Positions 1-7,595 of a stretch of 8,202 nucleotides of DNA are shown piece after piece. Below the pieces are notes generated by a model. It was not told where the DNA came from and did not search any database. It saw nothing but the letters and a program-made list of their open reading frames with translations. This DNA is from Candidatus Auribacterota bacterium. Its GTDB lineage: Bacteria > Auribacterota > UBA6266. The translations under genes and the position numbers were made by a program. Numbering within the stretch: position 1 is the first letter of the stretch; each line of letters starts with the position of its first letter. The stretch spans positions 1 to 8,202 of the forward strand of contig JAFGBE010000075.1 of the NCBI GenBank assembly GCA_016933315.1. Reading direction: 5' to 3'.

Positions 1-45
1 AAAAATAATTTCGATGGATACATCAGCCGCCTGGGGGGCAGATGA
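1..45 (+). CDS. 3' end of an unidentified upstream gene (partial)
   Basis: Frame 1 is open from the window edge and ends at TGA 43-45, giving a 14-residue tail ending ISRLGGR. The stop overlaps the aroK start as ATGA (42-45), the usual arrangement of translationally coupled genes, which is the main reason to believe this frame is coding. The tail is too short to identify. Chorismate synthase (aroC) often precedes shikimate kinase in bacteria and would fit the context, but that is inference from neighbourhood only. Confidence 0.5.
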   Translation, partial: KNNFDGYISRLGGR

Positions 46-548
46 ACATAGTACTATTCGGCTTCATGGCTTCGGGCAAATCAACGGTCGCAAAAATCCT
101 ATCCCAAAAATTAAATATGAAATATATCGAAATGGATGATGTGATTGAAAAAGAAGCCGGTATGCCCATTCCGGAAATTTTCAGCAAAAAAGGCGAGCAA
201 TACTTCAGAAACCTTGAGAAAATATTGTCGGAAAGGTTATCCTCTTCCGATAATTTAATTATATCCACGGGCGGAGGCGTTGTCCTGAACGAAGAGAACA
301 TAAGAAACCTGAGAAAAAACGGCATAACATTCTCACTTATGGTCTCACCGGAAAATGTCATTAAGAGAACGGAGAAAAGCACTCACAGGCCGCTGTTAAA
401 CATGCCGGACAGGAAAAACCAGGTCGGCAGGCTTCTCCTTCAAAGGAAAACTCATTATGAGAAGGCCGATCATATCATAGATACAAACGGCCTTTCTCCC
501 GAAAATGTTGCGGACGCAATAATAAAAAAACTTAACGGGACATCCTGA
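42..548 (+). CDS. aroK: Shikimate kinase
   Basis: Cytosolic enzyme that phosphorylates shikimate at the 3-hydroxyl with ATP, the fifth step of chorismate synthesis. At 168 residues it has normal family length. The Walker A P-loop GFMASGKST covers residues 7-15. The shikimate/Mg segment is EMD at 30-32, where the usual D-x-D has become E-x-D. R56 in YFRNLE and the GGG loop at 77-79 are the expected shikimate contacts, R116 in HRPLL is the lid arginine, and R135 is in the adenine-side region. The start is fixed because the frame has a stop at 6-8 and the ATG overlaps the preceding stop; a G-rich run at 33-38 is a poor ribosome site, so coupling is likely. It heads a run with the binding-protein and GGDEF genes that follow. 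aroL is the alternative name for the same activity. Confidence 0.95.
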   Translation: MNIVLFGFMASGKSTVAKILSQKLNMKYIEMDDVIEKEAGMPIPEIFSKKGEQYFRNLEKILSERLSSSDNLIISTGGGVVLNEENIRNLRKNGITFSLMVSPENVIKRTEKSTHRPLLNMPDRKNQVGRLLLQRKTHYEKADHIIDTNGLSPENVADAIIKKLNGTS

Positions 549-549
549 T

Positions 550-1803
550 ATGTCTAAGACAGTCATAAATTTCTGGCTTATGCCGAATGCGGATTTCGAT
601 ACCCTGGGCGTCCTGCAGCAGGAGATATCAAACTTCGAGCAGCAAAACAGGAATATACACATTGAACCCACAATCATCCCATGGGCCCACGCATGGGACA
701 GGCTCATGAATTACTACAAGCATCAGGATGAATTAGCCCCTCCCGATGTAATCCAAATAGGGACAACATGGGTCCCGAGCCTTACATATCTGGGCGTATT
801 AAGGGATATGAGAGATTTCTTCGATTATTCAATAACCGAAGATATCATCGAACCGCTGAAAAATGTCCCCAAGTCACCCAATACCGATATGATTCTCTGT
901 ATTCCATGGTTTTCCGATATAAGGCTTCTCTATTTCAGAAAAGATGTACTGAAGAAATTTGGTTTCGGCGTTGCCGATATCGGCGACTTTGAATCTTTCA
1001 GAAATGTATGTATGACGATACAAAACAGCAGGAAATCCGATGACGACATCATGGCTTACAAGCTGTCGGGACATCCTGAAACCATATTTATCCATGATAT
1101 TGCGCCGTGGTTGTGGGGAATGGGAGGCAACTTCCTTTCCTCAGACCTGAGGAGAATAGCTTTTGATAAACCTGAAGCAAGAAACGCGTTTAAATGGTAT
1201 TTCCACCTGGTAAACGACCTGTTTGCAGGAACGGAAGGCAAGTACGGGATAACGCCGCCAGGAACATTTTTTTCAGGCAGATACGCGATGGAGATAAACG
1301 GCAAGTCGCCGTTCTACAACCTGGCAAACCTGAAACATTCTGATTTTTCTCCCGAGGTAGTTGAAAATTACGACCTGACGCAGGTTCCCAAAGGCCCGAA
1401 AGGTAGTTTCCCATTCGTAGGCGGAAGCTGCCTTGCAACCCCCAAACTATGCCGCTACCCGGAAGAAGCCTCCGAATGGATCAGATATTTGATCTCTCCC
1501 GAATCACAGCTCAGGCACTGCTATGTGATAGGAGCTTTCCCTTCCCGGACATCGCTTTTAAAAGAATTTTTTAAGGGCTATGAACAATACCATGAAGCCA
1601 TAACCACCGCACTTAAAAACGGTATAACATTTTTATATACGCCGTATTCATCCCTTGTGGGCTCGCTTGAGAAAATAATAACCGCATTCACCGACAGGGT
1701 GTTGTTGCAGATCCGAACCGGCAAGTTTTCGGAAGAAATCGTTGATGAGGAAATAGCGAAAGCGGCAGCTGAAGCTAATTACATAACATCGATCCATAGT
1801 TAA
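550..1803 (+). CDS. Family 1 solute-binding-protein fold lacking a signal peptide (putative cytosolic ligand sensor)
   Basis: The 417-residue protein resembles sugar-binding components of ABC transporters (MalE/family 1 type). It begins directly in the first beta strand (VINFWLMPN, 4-13), continues with PWAHAWDRL at 44-52, PPDVIQIGTTWVP at 64-76, the hinge-proximal IPWFSDIRLLYFRKD at 118-132, and FVGGSCLATPK at 289-299, all in the usual order for a full two-lobed fold. Transported homologues carry an N-terminal signal or lipobox; here none exists, and none can be gained upstream because the frame has a stop at 523-525 and no ATG, GTG or TTG between it and 550. Five cysteines (117, 154, 294, 301, 324) also suit the cytosol. 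It starts one base after the aroK stop and ends six bases before a GAF-GGDEF gene, with no permease or ATPase gene in view. The ligand is unknown. A role in sensing rather than transport is inferred. Confidence 0.85.
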   Translation: MSKTVINFWLMPNADFDTLGVLQQEISNFEQQNRNIHIEPTIIPWAHAWDRLMNYYKHQDELAPPDVIQIGTTWVPSLTYLGVLRDMRDFFDYSITEDIIEPLKNVPKSPNTDMILCIPWFSDIRLLYFRKDVLKKFGFGVADIGDFESFRNVCMTIQNSRKSDDDIMAYKLSGHPETIFIHDIAPWLWGMGGNFLSSDLRRIAFDKPEARNAFKWYFHLVNDLFAGTEGKYGITPPGTFFSGRYAMEINGKSPFYNLANLKHSDFSPEVVENYDLTQVPKGPKGSFPFVGGSCLATPKLCRYPEEASEWIRYLISPESQLRHCYVIGAFPSRTSLLKEFFKGYEQYHEAITTALKNGITFLYTPYSSLVGSLEKIITAFTDRVLLQIRTGKFSEEIVDEEIAKAAAEANYITSIHS

Positions 1804-1806
1804 GGG
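1802..1806 (+). promoter_or_regulatory. Ribosome binding site deciding the start of the GAF-GGDEF gene
   Basis: AAGGG lies at 1802-1806, overlapping the stop codon of the preceding gene. It is only 3 bases from ATG 1810 but 9 bases from the in-frame ATG 1816. Normal spacing is about 5-9, so 1816 is the more likely true start. Confidence 0.5.
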
Positions 1807-1809
1807 TAC

Positions 1810-3297
1810 ATGTATATGCCAGAAAATGCTGAAAAAAAGAACAAAAAGCCCAAAGTTATGCCTTCAAGCGTGGTTTTTTCGAAAGAATCCATTCATCTTA
1901 TAAGCCAGGACAGGGATACAGATTCTTTATTCACACATGCGCTCCTGCTCCTCGGAAAGTCGCTCGGGAAAATCGAGGCAACAATATTCGCATGGGATAA
2001 ACATGAAAATATCCTGCGCTGCCAAAAAGTCCTTTTTATGGGTGTCATCCAGGAAGGGGCAGAACTTATTCCGCTGACAAAAGAAATGCCTCTCTGGCAG
2101 CTCGTAATCGGCACAACCGACATAGTAATTGACAGGGACCGGCATAAAAGCGCCTGTTTCGCATTAAGGTTCAAAAATGAATTTCTCGGAATGGTCCGGG
2201 TTTCGCTCCTGACAGGAACCAGCCTTACTCAAAACATAATCTCGCAAATTCACACATTCTGTATGGAACTTGCAATCTCCCTGAAAAACCTTACCTTGTT
2301 TCTTCAAAACGAAATTCACATGCGGCAACTCAAAGGTTCTTTCGAAATAACTTCCAACATCGTCAAAAGCATTTATCTAAACAAACTTCTGGGTCTTGTG
2401 GTAAAAAGTATAGTTAAGAACCTCGGCTTTGACAGGGTGCGCCTCTATCTTGTAAACAAAGACGAAAAATTACTGAAAGGCGAAATATCCTATGATATGA
2501 GGGGAGAAACAACTTCTCTGGAAAAAGAATGCTATTCTCTTGAACACGGCATCCACCCCTTTGTAGATATGGTCCTACAATTTCCGGACAAAGAAACGGC
2601 CGTTGAATTTCACGACAGGGTAGTCTATGTGCCTCTCCATGTCAAAGACCAGGTCGTAGGCATCCTGGTCGTAGATAATATCCTGAGCCAGGAAAAAATC
2701 ACTTCCGATGAAATCCAAACGATAAAATCATTTGCCGGGCAGATTGCCATGGCCGTCGAAAACGCGCGCCTTTTTGAAAAAGTACAGGAACTGTCCATAA
2801 CCGACAGCCTGACAGGATTGTTCATTATAAGGCATTTCAAGGCGCGCCTTGAGACCGAACTCTACAGGTGCAAGAGATACGGCGATGTAATGACATTATT
2901 TATCCTGGATGTCGATAATTTTAAATCCGTCAATGATACATACGGGCATCCCAACGGCGATGCGGTCCTCCAGTCGATAGCAAAGAATATAAAGGAGACC
3001 CTGCGAAAAACCGACTTCGCCTGCAGATACGGCGGAGATGAATTCATGATTTGCCTTCCGAACCTTAAATCAAAAGACACTGTTGATTTCGGCAGGCGGC
3101 TTTTGAATGCCATTCTTATAACAGCCCCCGTGGTCAACGGATCAAGGATACCCGTAACGCTCAGCATAGGAGCATCCTGTTTCCCTGAAAATTCCGAAGA
3201 CATCGAAGAAATTATAAAGCAGGCTGATAAAGCTTTGTATAAGGCGAAGAATCAGGGAAAAAACCAGATTTACATATGGACGCCGGATCTGCGGTAA
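1810..3297 (+). CDS. Soluble GAF-GAF-GGDEF diguanylate cyclase
   Basis: Predicted to make cyclic di-GMP from two GTP. Order of domains in the 495-residue frame: a divergent GAF-like domain at about 25-168, a clearer GAF domain at about 177-320 (ending in the pattern VVYVPLHVKDQVVGILVVDN followed by a signalling helix), then GGDEF at about 325-492. The catalytic domain opens with DSLTGL (332-337), has the metal ligand D367 in LDVDNFK, and has an intact GGDEF signature at 408-412. RKTD at 399-402, exactly five residues before it, is the RxxD product-inhibition site. No transmembrane segment or signal peptide is evident, so it should act in the cytosol, with the GAF domains as the sensory input. 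The start at 1816 (493 residues) fits the ribosome site better than 1810. It is probably co-transcribed with the binding-protein gene six bases upstream, and its 3' end faces the prepilin peptidase gene. Confidence 0.92.
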   Translation: MYMPENAEKKNKKPKVMPSSVVFSKESIHLISQDRDTDSLFTHALLLLGKSLGKIEATIFAWDKHENILRCQKVLFMGVIQEGAELIPLTKEMPLWQLVIGTTDIVIDRDRHKSACFALRFKNEFLGMVRVSLLTGTSLTQNIISQIHTFCMELAISLKNLTLFLQNEIHMRQLKGSFEITSNIVKSIYLNKLLGLVVKSIVKNLGFDRVRLYLVNKDEKLLKGEISYDMRGETTSLEKECYSLEHGIHPFVDMVLQFPDKETAVEFHDRVVYVPLHVKDQVVGILVVDNILSQEKITSDEIQTIKSFAGQIAMAVENARLFEKVQELSITDSLTGLFIIRHFKARLETELYRCKRYGDVMTLFILDVDNFKSVNDTYGHPNGDAVLQSIAKNIKETLRKTDFACRYGGDEFMICLPNLKSKDTVDFGRRLLNAILITAPVVNGSRIPVTLSIGASCFPENSEDIEEIIKQADKALYKAKNQGKNQIYIWTPDLR

Positions 3298-3303
3298 AAC
3301 TTA

Positions 3304-4107
3304 CTATATCCCGCAAAAAGAAAAATACCAGCCGATAATAGATTTTCCGAAGAGTACCGATATCACAGTCCCTGCAGCCAGATAAGGCCCGAATGGTATT
3401 CTCCCTTTCAGGTTCCTGTTTTTAAACAGCATAAGAGCCCCGCCCAAAACCGCTCCTATAAGGGATGCCGTCATAATTGTAAGCAATACCAGCTTCCAAC
3501 CGGCAAAAGCTCCTATCATCGCAATAAACTTAACATCCCCGAATCCCATCGCATCCTTTTTCAGCAGCCTGGAACCCGCAAAAGACACAAATCCGAGCGT
3601 TAGGAAACCCGTAAAAGCTCCCAGCAAAGAATCCGCCAGAGCCATATACCACACATCGCAGCCCTGGAGATAAGGGAATAAGGCAGACATCAGCACGGCA
3701 AAAATAAATCCTATCAAATTAGATTCGTCCGGAATGATAAAATGTTTTATGTCGATAAAAGACGCAAGAACCAGGATTGAAAACAGAACAATCCTGAACA
3801 TTATTTCCGGGAGAGTATCCGAAAACAGATATGCCGACAGGAAAAGCAGCGCCGTAATAACTTCCACAACCAGATAAAGAGGACTGATAGGCCTGCCGCA
3901 CCGCCTGCATCTCCCCTTCAGGAACAGATAGCTGACGACAGGTATGTTATCGTACCATAATATTCTTGAATTGCACTCGGGACAGTGAGACGGCGGCGTT
4001 ATTATTGAAAGGCCGCGGGGCATCCTGTAAACGCAGACATTCAGGAAACTTCCTGTTATAAGGCCTAAAACAAAACATACAACAGACCAGAAAAAAAACG
4101 GGCTCAT
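3304..4107 (-). CDS. pilD: Type IV prepilin peptidase / N-methyltransferase (PilD/GspO family, A24)
   Basis: Integral inner-membrane enzyme that cleaves the short leader of type IV pilins and type II secretion pseudopilins and methylates the new N-terminus. The 267-residue protein has the full bifunctional layout: N-terminal hydrophobic segment with GSFLNVCVYRMPRG (19-32), a cytoplasmic zinc-type domain with CxxC pairs at C42/C45 and C67/C70, then several hydrophobic segments. The two catalytic aspartates are D119 in FIDIKHFIIPD and D191 in GFGDVK, and the C-terminal FGPYLAAG (239-246) is typical. ATG overlaps the aroE stop (ATGA, 4104-4107), implying coupling to the biosynthetic operon. No pilin or secretion gene is in the window, so its substrates are elsewhere. 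Naming (pilD, gspO, comC) depends on the system served. Confidence 0.94.
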   Translation of the reverse strand: MSPFFFWSVVCFVLGLITGSFLNVCVYRMPRGLSIITPPSHCPECNSRILWYDNIPVVSYLFLKGRCRRCGRPISPLYLVVEVITALLFLSAYLFSDTLPEIMFRIVLFSILVLASFIDIKHFIIPDESNLIGFIFAVLMSALFPYLQGCDVWYMALADSLLGAFTGFLTLGFVSFAGSRLLKKDAMGFGDVKFIAMIGAFAGWKLVLLTIMTASLIGAVLGGALMLFKNRNLKGRIPFGPYLAAGTVISVLFGKSIIGWYFSFCGI

Positions 4108-4994
4108 AATTCGTCAACACCAAAATGTTTTTTTAAAGCTTCAACCATCTTATTGTGGACTTTGTCATCCGGATAGAGCTTTTTACCCGAACGCTTATTA
4201 TATTCTTCTATCCAGAGCCTGAACGCATGCCAGCCCTGATAAAAAAGCATTGAAAGGCCGTTACTGCAGAGCACGCCTCTTTCTTTTGCCTTTTTCAGTA
4301 AAATAGTTTCAATGGGATTATATACAACATCAAACAGATACTGCCCTTCACGCAGCAAATCGGTATTTATCGGGGTTCTGGTGTCTTTTCCCATCCCGAG
4401 CGGCGTCGCATTCACCACTAAATCGGCTTGTCTGATTTCTTCATCAATATCACCTGCATTTTTTGAAGTCAGATTAGCGCGGGGCATTCCTTTTTTCGCT
4501 TCGCATACTATCCGGTCCGCCCTGGATAAATCAATATCTGCTATTACAACGCCGGCAACTTTCCCGGCCATCGAAGCAACTACAGCCCTTCCCGCTCCTC
4601 CGGCCCCTATTACCAGTACTTTCTTCCCGGTAAAATCAAAACCCAGCTTTTTCTCCACCGCTTCGCAAAAACCAATTACATCCGTGTTATAACCCCATAA
4701 TTCACCGCTTGCCTTCCGGACAACAGTATTAACAGCTCCGGTTATCTTTGCGTACGGGTCGGAATCGACATTGTCCAACAGCCGGATAATATCAGTCTTG
4801 TAGGGAATAGTAACGTTGAAACCCAGGTAATCGTCTGAAGCTTTGATTTCAGATACCGTGGATAACAGCTGACTTCGTTCAATATCACAATTCTCATATG
4901 AAACGCTCATGTCAAGGGCGCGAAAACCCGCGTTCTGAAAAACTTCGGATGCGGAATGGCCCAGAGGATGACCTATGAGAAAAACTTTTTTCAT
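4104..4994 (-). CDS. aroE: Shikimate dehydrogenase
   Basis: Cytosolic NADP-dependent reduction of 3-dehydroshikimate to shikimate, the step immediately before AroK. Of the 296 residues, the N-terminal substrate domain shows GHPLGHSAS (8-16; S14 and S16 are the shikimate-contacting serines, though the following P of the usual SxSP is E), NVTIPYK with catalytic K66, GAVNT with N89, and GYNTD with catalytic D105. The nucleotide domain has the GAGGAG loop at 130-135, NATPLGM at 195-201 and YNPIET at 225-230, and the C-terminal helix carries the GLSMLFYQG substrate region. It starts three bases after the leuA stop; GGAAGG at 5007-5012, inside the end of leuA, is a candidate ribosome site with a long spacing of 12. 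The C-terminal tail of about 30 residues is charged and slightly longer than in E. coli AroE. Quinate/shikimate dehydrogenase is a less likely alternative. Confidence 0.95.
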   Translation of the reverse strand: MKKVFLIGHPLGHSASEVFQNAGFRALDMSVSYENCDIERSQLLSTVSEIKASDDYLGFNVTIPYKTDIIRLLDNVDSDPYAKITGAVNTVVRKASGELWGYNTDVIGFCEAVEKKLGFDFTGKKVLVIGAGGAGRAVVASMAGKVAGVVIADIDLSRADRIVCEAKKGMPRANLTSKNAGDIDEEIRQADLVVNATPLGMGKDTRTPINTDLLREGQYLFDVVYNPIETILLKKAKERGVLCSNGLSMLFYQGWHAFRLWIEEYNKRSGKKLYPDDKVHNKMVEALKKHFGVDEL

Positions 4995-4997
4995 GCC

Positions 4998-6551
4998 TTA
5001 TATAAGCCTTCCGGTTTTTACGGAAACTCTGCTTGATATCAACTTATTAACCGCATTAAGATAGGCTTTTGCGCTTGCTTCAACAACATCCGTACTGGCG
5101 CCCCTTCCGTTTATGATACGCCCTTTCCCGAAATCAACTCTCACCAGGACTTCCCCGATGGCGTCTTTCCCGGAAGTTACCGAACGAATGTTATAATCAA
5201 GCAGCAACCCATTTATTTTTGTGATTTTATCTATAGCTTTGTATATCGCGTCTACAGGGCCATCGCCCGACGATCTCCTTGATATTTTCCTTTTCTCCTT
5301 ATCGAGAATAACATTAACTTCGGGTATACTCCCTGTCTTATAACTTATGTCAAGTGTATGAAGCTTGAATACCTCTCTCACCTCCGCTATTTCATCGTTT
5401 ACTATAGCGACAAGGTCATCATCATAAACAGCTTTTTTCTTGTCACAGAGGATCTTGAACCTTTCGAATGCTTTCTCAACGTCCGAATCACCAAGGTCAA
5501 AACCAAGCTCTTTTACCCTTTCCTTAAAAGCATGCCGGCCCGAGTGTTTTCCAAGAACAAGTTTGCTCTTATCAACACCGACATCATGGGGAGACATTAT
5601 TTCATAAGTTTTTCTCTCTTTAAGGACTCCGTCCTGATGTATTCCGGCTTCATGGGCAAAGGCATTTTCACCCACTATGGCTTTGTTAGGTTGGACGACA
5701 ATACCCGTAACGCGCGTGATAAGACGGCTCGCTTTCATTATCTCCGTGGTATTCACGCCGGTTCTGCACTTAAAGATGTCGCCTCTTGTTTTAATTCCCA
5801 TCACTATTTCTTCAAGTGAACAATTTCCGGCCCTTTCACCTATCCCGTTAATGGTGCATTCCACCTGTCTCGCACCGTTAACAACGGCTTCAAGAGAATT
5901 AGCGACAGCAAGCCCAAGATCATTATGGCAATGTACGCTTACCACAGCTTTATCTATACTTTCCACGTGAGCAAACAGGTACTTGATAAGAGAGCCGAAT
6001 TCCATGGGTATAGCATATCCCACTGTATCGGGTATATTCACAGTGGTGGCTCCCGCTTTTATAACCGCTTCCACGACTCTTGCAAGGAATTCAGGTTCGG
6101 TCCGGGACGCATCCTCGGGCGAAAATTCTATATCATCGCACATTTTTTTCGCATACCTCACCGCGTCAACGGCTTGAGAAAGTATCTCTTCTCCAGCCTT
6201 TTTGAGCTTGTATTTCATATGTATCTTGGAAGTGGCGAGAAAAACATGGATTCTTTTCCTTTTGGCCTTTTTTAACGCTTCATAAGCTGCGTCTATATCC
6301 TTGGACAGAGATCTTGCGAGACCCGAAATAACCGGGCCCTTTATCTCAGATGAAATAAGCTTTACAGCTTCAAAATCACCGGGAGAAGCTATTGGAAAGC
6401 CCGCTTCTATCGCATCAACATTAAGACGGAGAAGCTGTTTTGCCACTTCAAGCTTCTCTTTTATGTTCATGCTTGCCCCGGGCGACTGTTCTCCATCCCT
6501 GAGCGTAGTATCATAAACTATTACTTTCTCATTGCCGTTTCTTTTCATCAT
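4998..6551 (-). CDS. leuA: 2-Isopropylmalate synthase
   Basis: Condenses acetyl-CoA with 2-oxoisovalerate, committing carbon to leucine. The 517-residue protein is full length. The TIM-barrel part has DTTLRDGEQSPG (14-25, catalytic R18 and metal ligand D19), FSPEDASR at 143-150, the metal-binding H207-C-H209 in VHCHND, GIGERAGNCS with N243, and HEAGIHQDG at 300-308. The C-terminal leucine-sensing domain (roughly 390-517) includes SSGDGPVDA and RGASTDVVEASAKAYLNA, so leucine feedback inhibition is expected. These features, especially VVQPNKAIVGENAFAH, favour LeuA over citramalate or homocitrate synthase, though the substrate cannot be proven from sequence. It lies 18 bases after ilvC and 3 bases before aroE. 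Two ATG codons in tandem (6551 and 6548) are both possible starts; the strong ribosome site at 6560-6567 suits either. Confidence 0.95.
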   Translation of the reverse strand: MMKRNGNEKVIVYDTTLRDGEQSPGASMNIKEKLEVAKQLLRLNVDAIEAGFPIASPGDFEAVKLISSEIKGPVISGLARSLSKDIDAAYEALKKAKRKRIHVFLATSKIHMKYKLKKAGEEILSQAVDAVRYAKKMCDDIEFSPEDASRTEPEFLARVVEAVIKAGATTVNIPDTVGYAIPMEFGSLIKYLFAHVESIDKAVVSVHCHNDLGLAVANSLEAVVNGARQVECTINGIGERAGNCSLEEIVMGIKTRGDIFKCRTGVNTTEIMKASRLITRVTGIVVQPNKAIVGENAFAHEAGIHQDGVLKERKTYEIMSPHDVGVDKSKLVLGKHSGRHAFKERVKELGFDLGDSDVEKAFERFKILCDKKKAVYDDDLVAIVNDEIAEVREVFKLHTLDISYKTGSIPEVNVILDKEKRKISRRSSGDGPVDAIYKAIDKITKINGLLLDYNIRSVTSGKDAIGEVLVRVDFGKGRIINGRGASTDVVEASAKAYLNAVNKLISSRVSVKTGRLI

Positions 6552-6559
6552 CCGGAAAG

Positions 6560-6567
6560 ATCACCTC
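6560..6567 (-). promoter_or_regulatory. Ribosome binding site of leuA
   Basis: On the minus strand GAGGTGAT lies 8 bases before ATG 6551 (11 before ATG 6548), in the 18-base gap between ilvC and leuA. This is a close match to the Shine-Dalgarno consensus and supports the upstream ATG. Confidence 0.8.
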
Positions 6568-6569
6568 TT

Positions 6570-7562
6570 TTATTTGCTGAGCCATTTCATCATAGCCCTA
6601 AGCTTTTCTCCGACTTTTTCAATTAAATGCTCTTTTCCCTGTCTGACGAGAGCATTATACACAGGCCTTCCGACCCTGTTTTCAAGCAGCCATTCCCTTG
6701 CAAACTCGCCGTTCTGTATTTCAGCCAGGATTTTCCTCATTTCTTTTCTTGTCTCTTCCGTGATAATTCTTGGACCTCTTGTAACATCGCCGTACTCGGC
6801 CGTATCCGATATGGAATATCTCATTCCCGCCATACCTTTGGCATACATGAGGTCGACTATAAGCTTAAGCTCATGAAGACATTCAAAATACGCTATTTCA
6901 GGCTGGTATCCCGCATTTACAAGGGTATCAAACCCCGCTTTTACAAGTTCCGTGGTCCCGCCGCACAACACACATTGCTCGCCGAAAAGATCTGTCTCTG
7001 TTTCTTCTTTAAATGTGGTCTCCAAAACTCCGGCGCGGGTCCCGCCGATTCCTCTTGCGTAAGAGAGCGCCATCTTCTTTGCGCCCCTGCTGGCATCCTG
7101 ATAGACAGCGATCAGGCATGGCACGCCTCCGCCGCTTTCAAAAACGGATCTTACCAGATGCCCCGGACCTTTAGGGGCAATCATAATGACATCAATATCT
7201 TTCGGAGGCACTATCTGCCCGAAATGAATATTAAAGCCGTGTGAAAAAACAAGCGTTTTACCTTTTTTCATATATTTTTGTATCATTTCTTTATACACCA
7301 TGGCCTGAACCTGGTCGGGAACAAGCATCTGTATTATGTCAGCCGACTGTGCAGCTTCATCAGCGTCAACCGGCTTAAAACCATGTTTTACCGCAAGCTT
7401 GTAATTATCGGTGCCTTCAATCTCAGAAACGATTACTTTAACACCGCTGTCACGAAGGTTCTGAGCCTGGGCATGCCCCTGACTCCCGTAACCGATTATA
7501 GCTACCTTTTTATTCCGGATAAGCTTGATATCCGCATCCTTGTCGTAATACATCTTTGCCAT
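6570..7562 (-). CDS. ilvC: Ketol-acid reductoisomerase, class I
   Basis: Mg-dependent isomerisation and reduction of acetolactate or acetohydroxybutyrate in valine, leucine and isoleucine synthesis. At 330 residues it is the short class I form. The Rossmann domain has GYGSQGHAQAQNL (24-36); H108 in SHGFN is near the active site; the knotted C-terminal domain has DLFGEQ (D191 and E195, metal ligands), E227 and E231 in YFECLHEL, and S252. The cofactor-specificity loop (46-54, SEIEGTDNY) lacks the arginine usual for binding the NADPH 2'-phosphate and has acidic E47, E49 and D52, so NADH or mixed use is possible. It sits between ilvN (33-base gap) and leuA (18-base gap), and a strong ribosome site at 7572-7580 fixes the start. 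Confidence 0.97.
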   Translation of the reverse strand: MAKMYYDKDADIKLIRNKKVAIIGYGSQGHAQAQNLRDSGVKVIVSEIEGTDNYKLAVKHGFKPVDADEAAQSADIIQMLVPDQVQAMVYKEMIQKYMKKGKTLVFSHGFNIHFGQIVPPKDIDVIMIAPKGPGHLVRSVFESGGGVPCLIAVYQDASRGAKKMALSYARGIGGTRAGVLETTFKEETETDLFGEQCVLCGGTTELVKAGFDTLVNAGYQPEIAYFECLHELKLIVDLMYAKGMAGMRYSISDTAEYGDVTRGPRIITEETRKEMRKILAEIQNGEFAREWLLENRVGRPVYNALVRQGKEHLIEKVGEKLRAMMKWLSK

Positions 7563-7571
7563 TTCCCTTTT

Positions 7572-7580
7572 CTCCTTTCT
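7572..7580 (-). promoter_or_regulatory. Ribosome binding site of ilvC
   Basis: AGAAAGGAG on the minus strand ends 9 bases before the ilvC ATG at 7562. The near-consensus AAAGGAG core suggests independent, efficient translation of ilvC within the operon. Confidence 0.8.
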
Positions 7581-7595
7581 CAGTGATTGAATCTT

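Noticed and set aside
550..1803. Possibility that the binding-protein gene is a 5'-truncated pseudogene
   Set aside because: The mature fold is complete, the frame is intact for 417 codons, and the start is neatly coupled to aroK; only the export signal is missing, which points to a cytosolic form rather than decay.
3290..3315. Inverted repeat TGCGG/CCGCA across the convergent junction, a possible bidirectional terminator
   Set aside because: The stem is only 5 bp with a 16-base loop, and neither strand has a T-tract after the stem.
4995..5008. Near-palindrome GCCTTATATAAGCC at the leuA-aroE junction
   Set aside because: Mostly AT-rich and made by the leuA stop region; 12 of 14 positions match but nothing else marks it as a protein site.
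5358..5819. 153-codon open frame on the plus strand opposite leuA
   Set aside because: Antisense to conserved leuA sequence with no recognisable domain; the open frame follows from leuA codon usage.
6627..7244. 205-codon open frame on the plus strand opposite ilvC
   Set aside because: It lies entirely antisense to the strongly conserved ilvC, its translation has no recognisable pattern, and it has no coding context; it is a shadow of the real gene.
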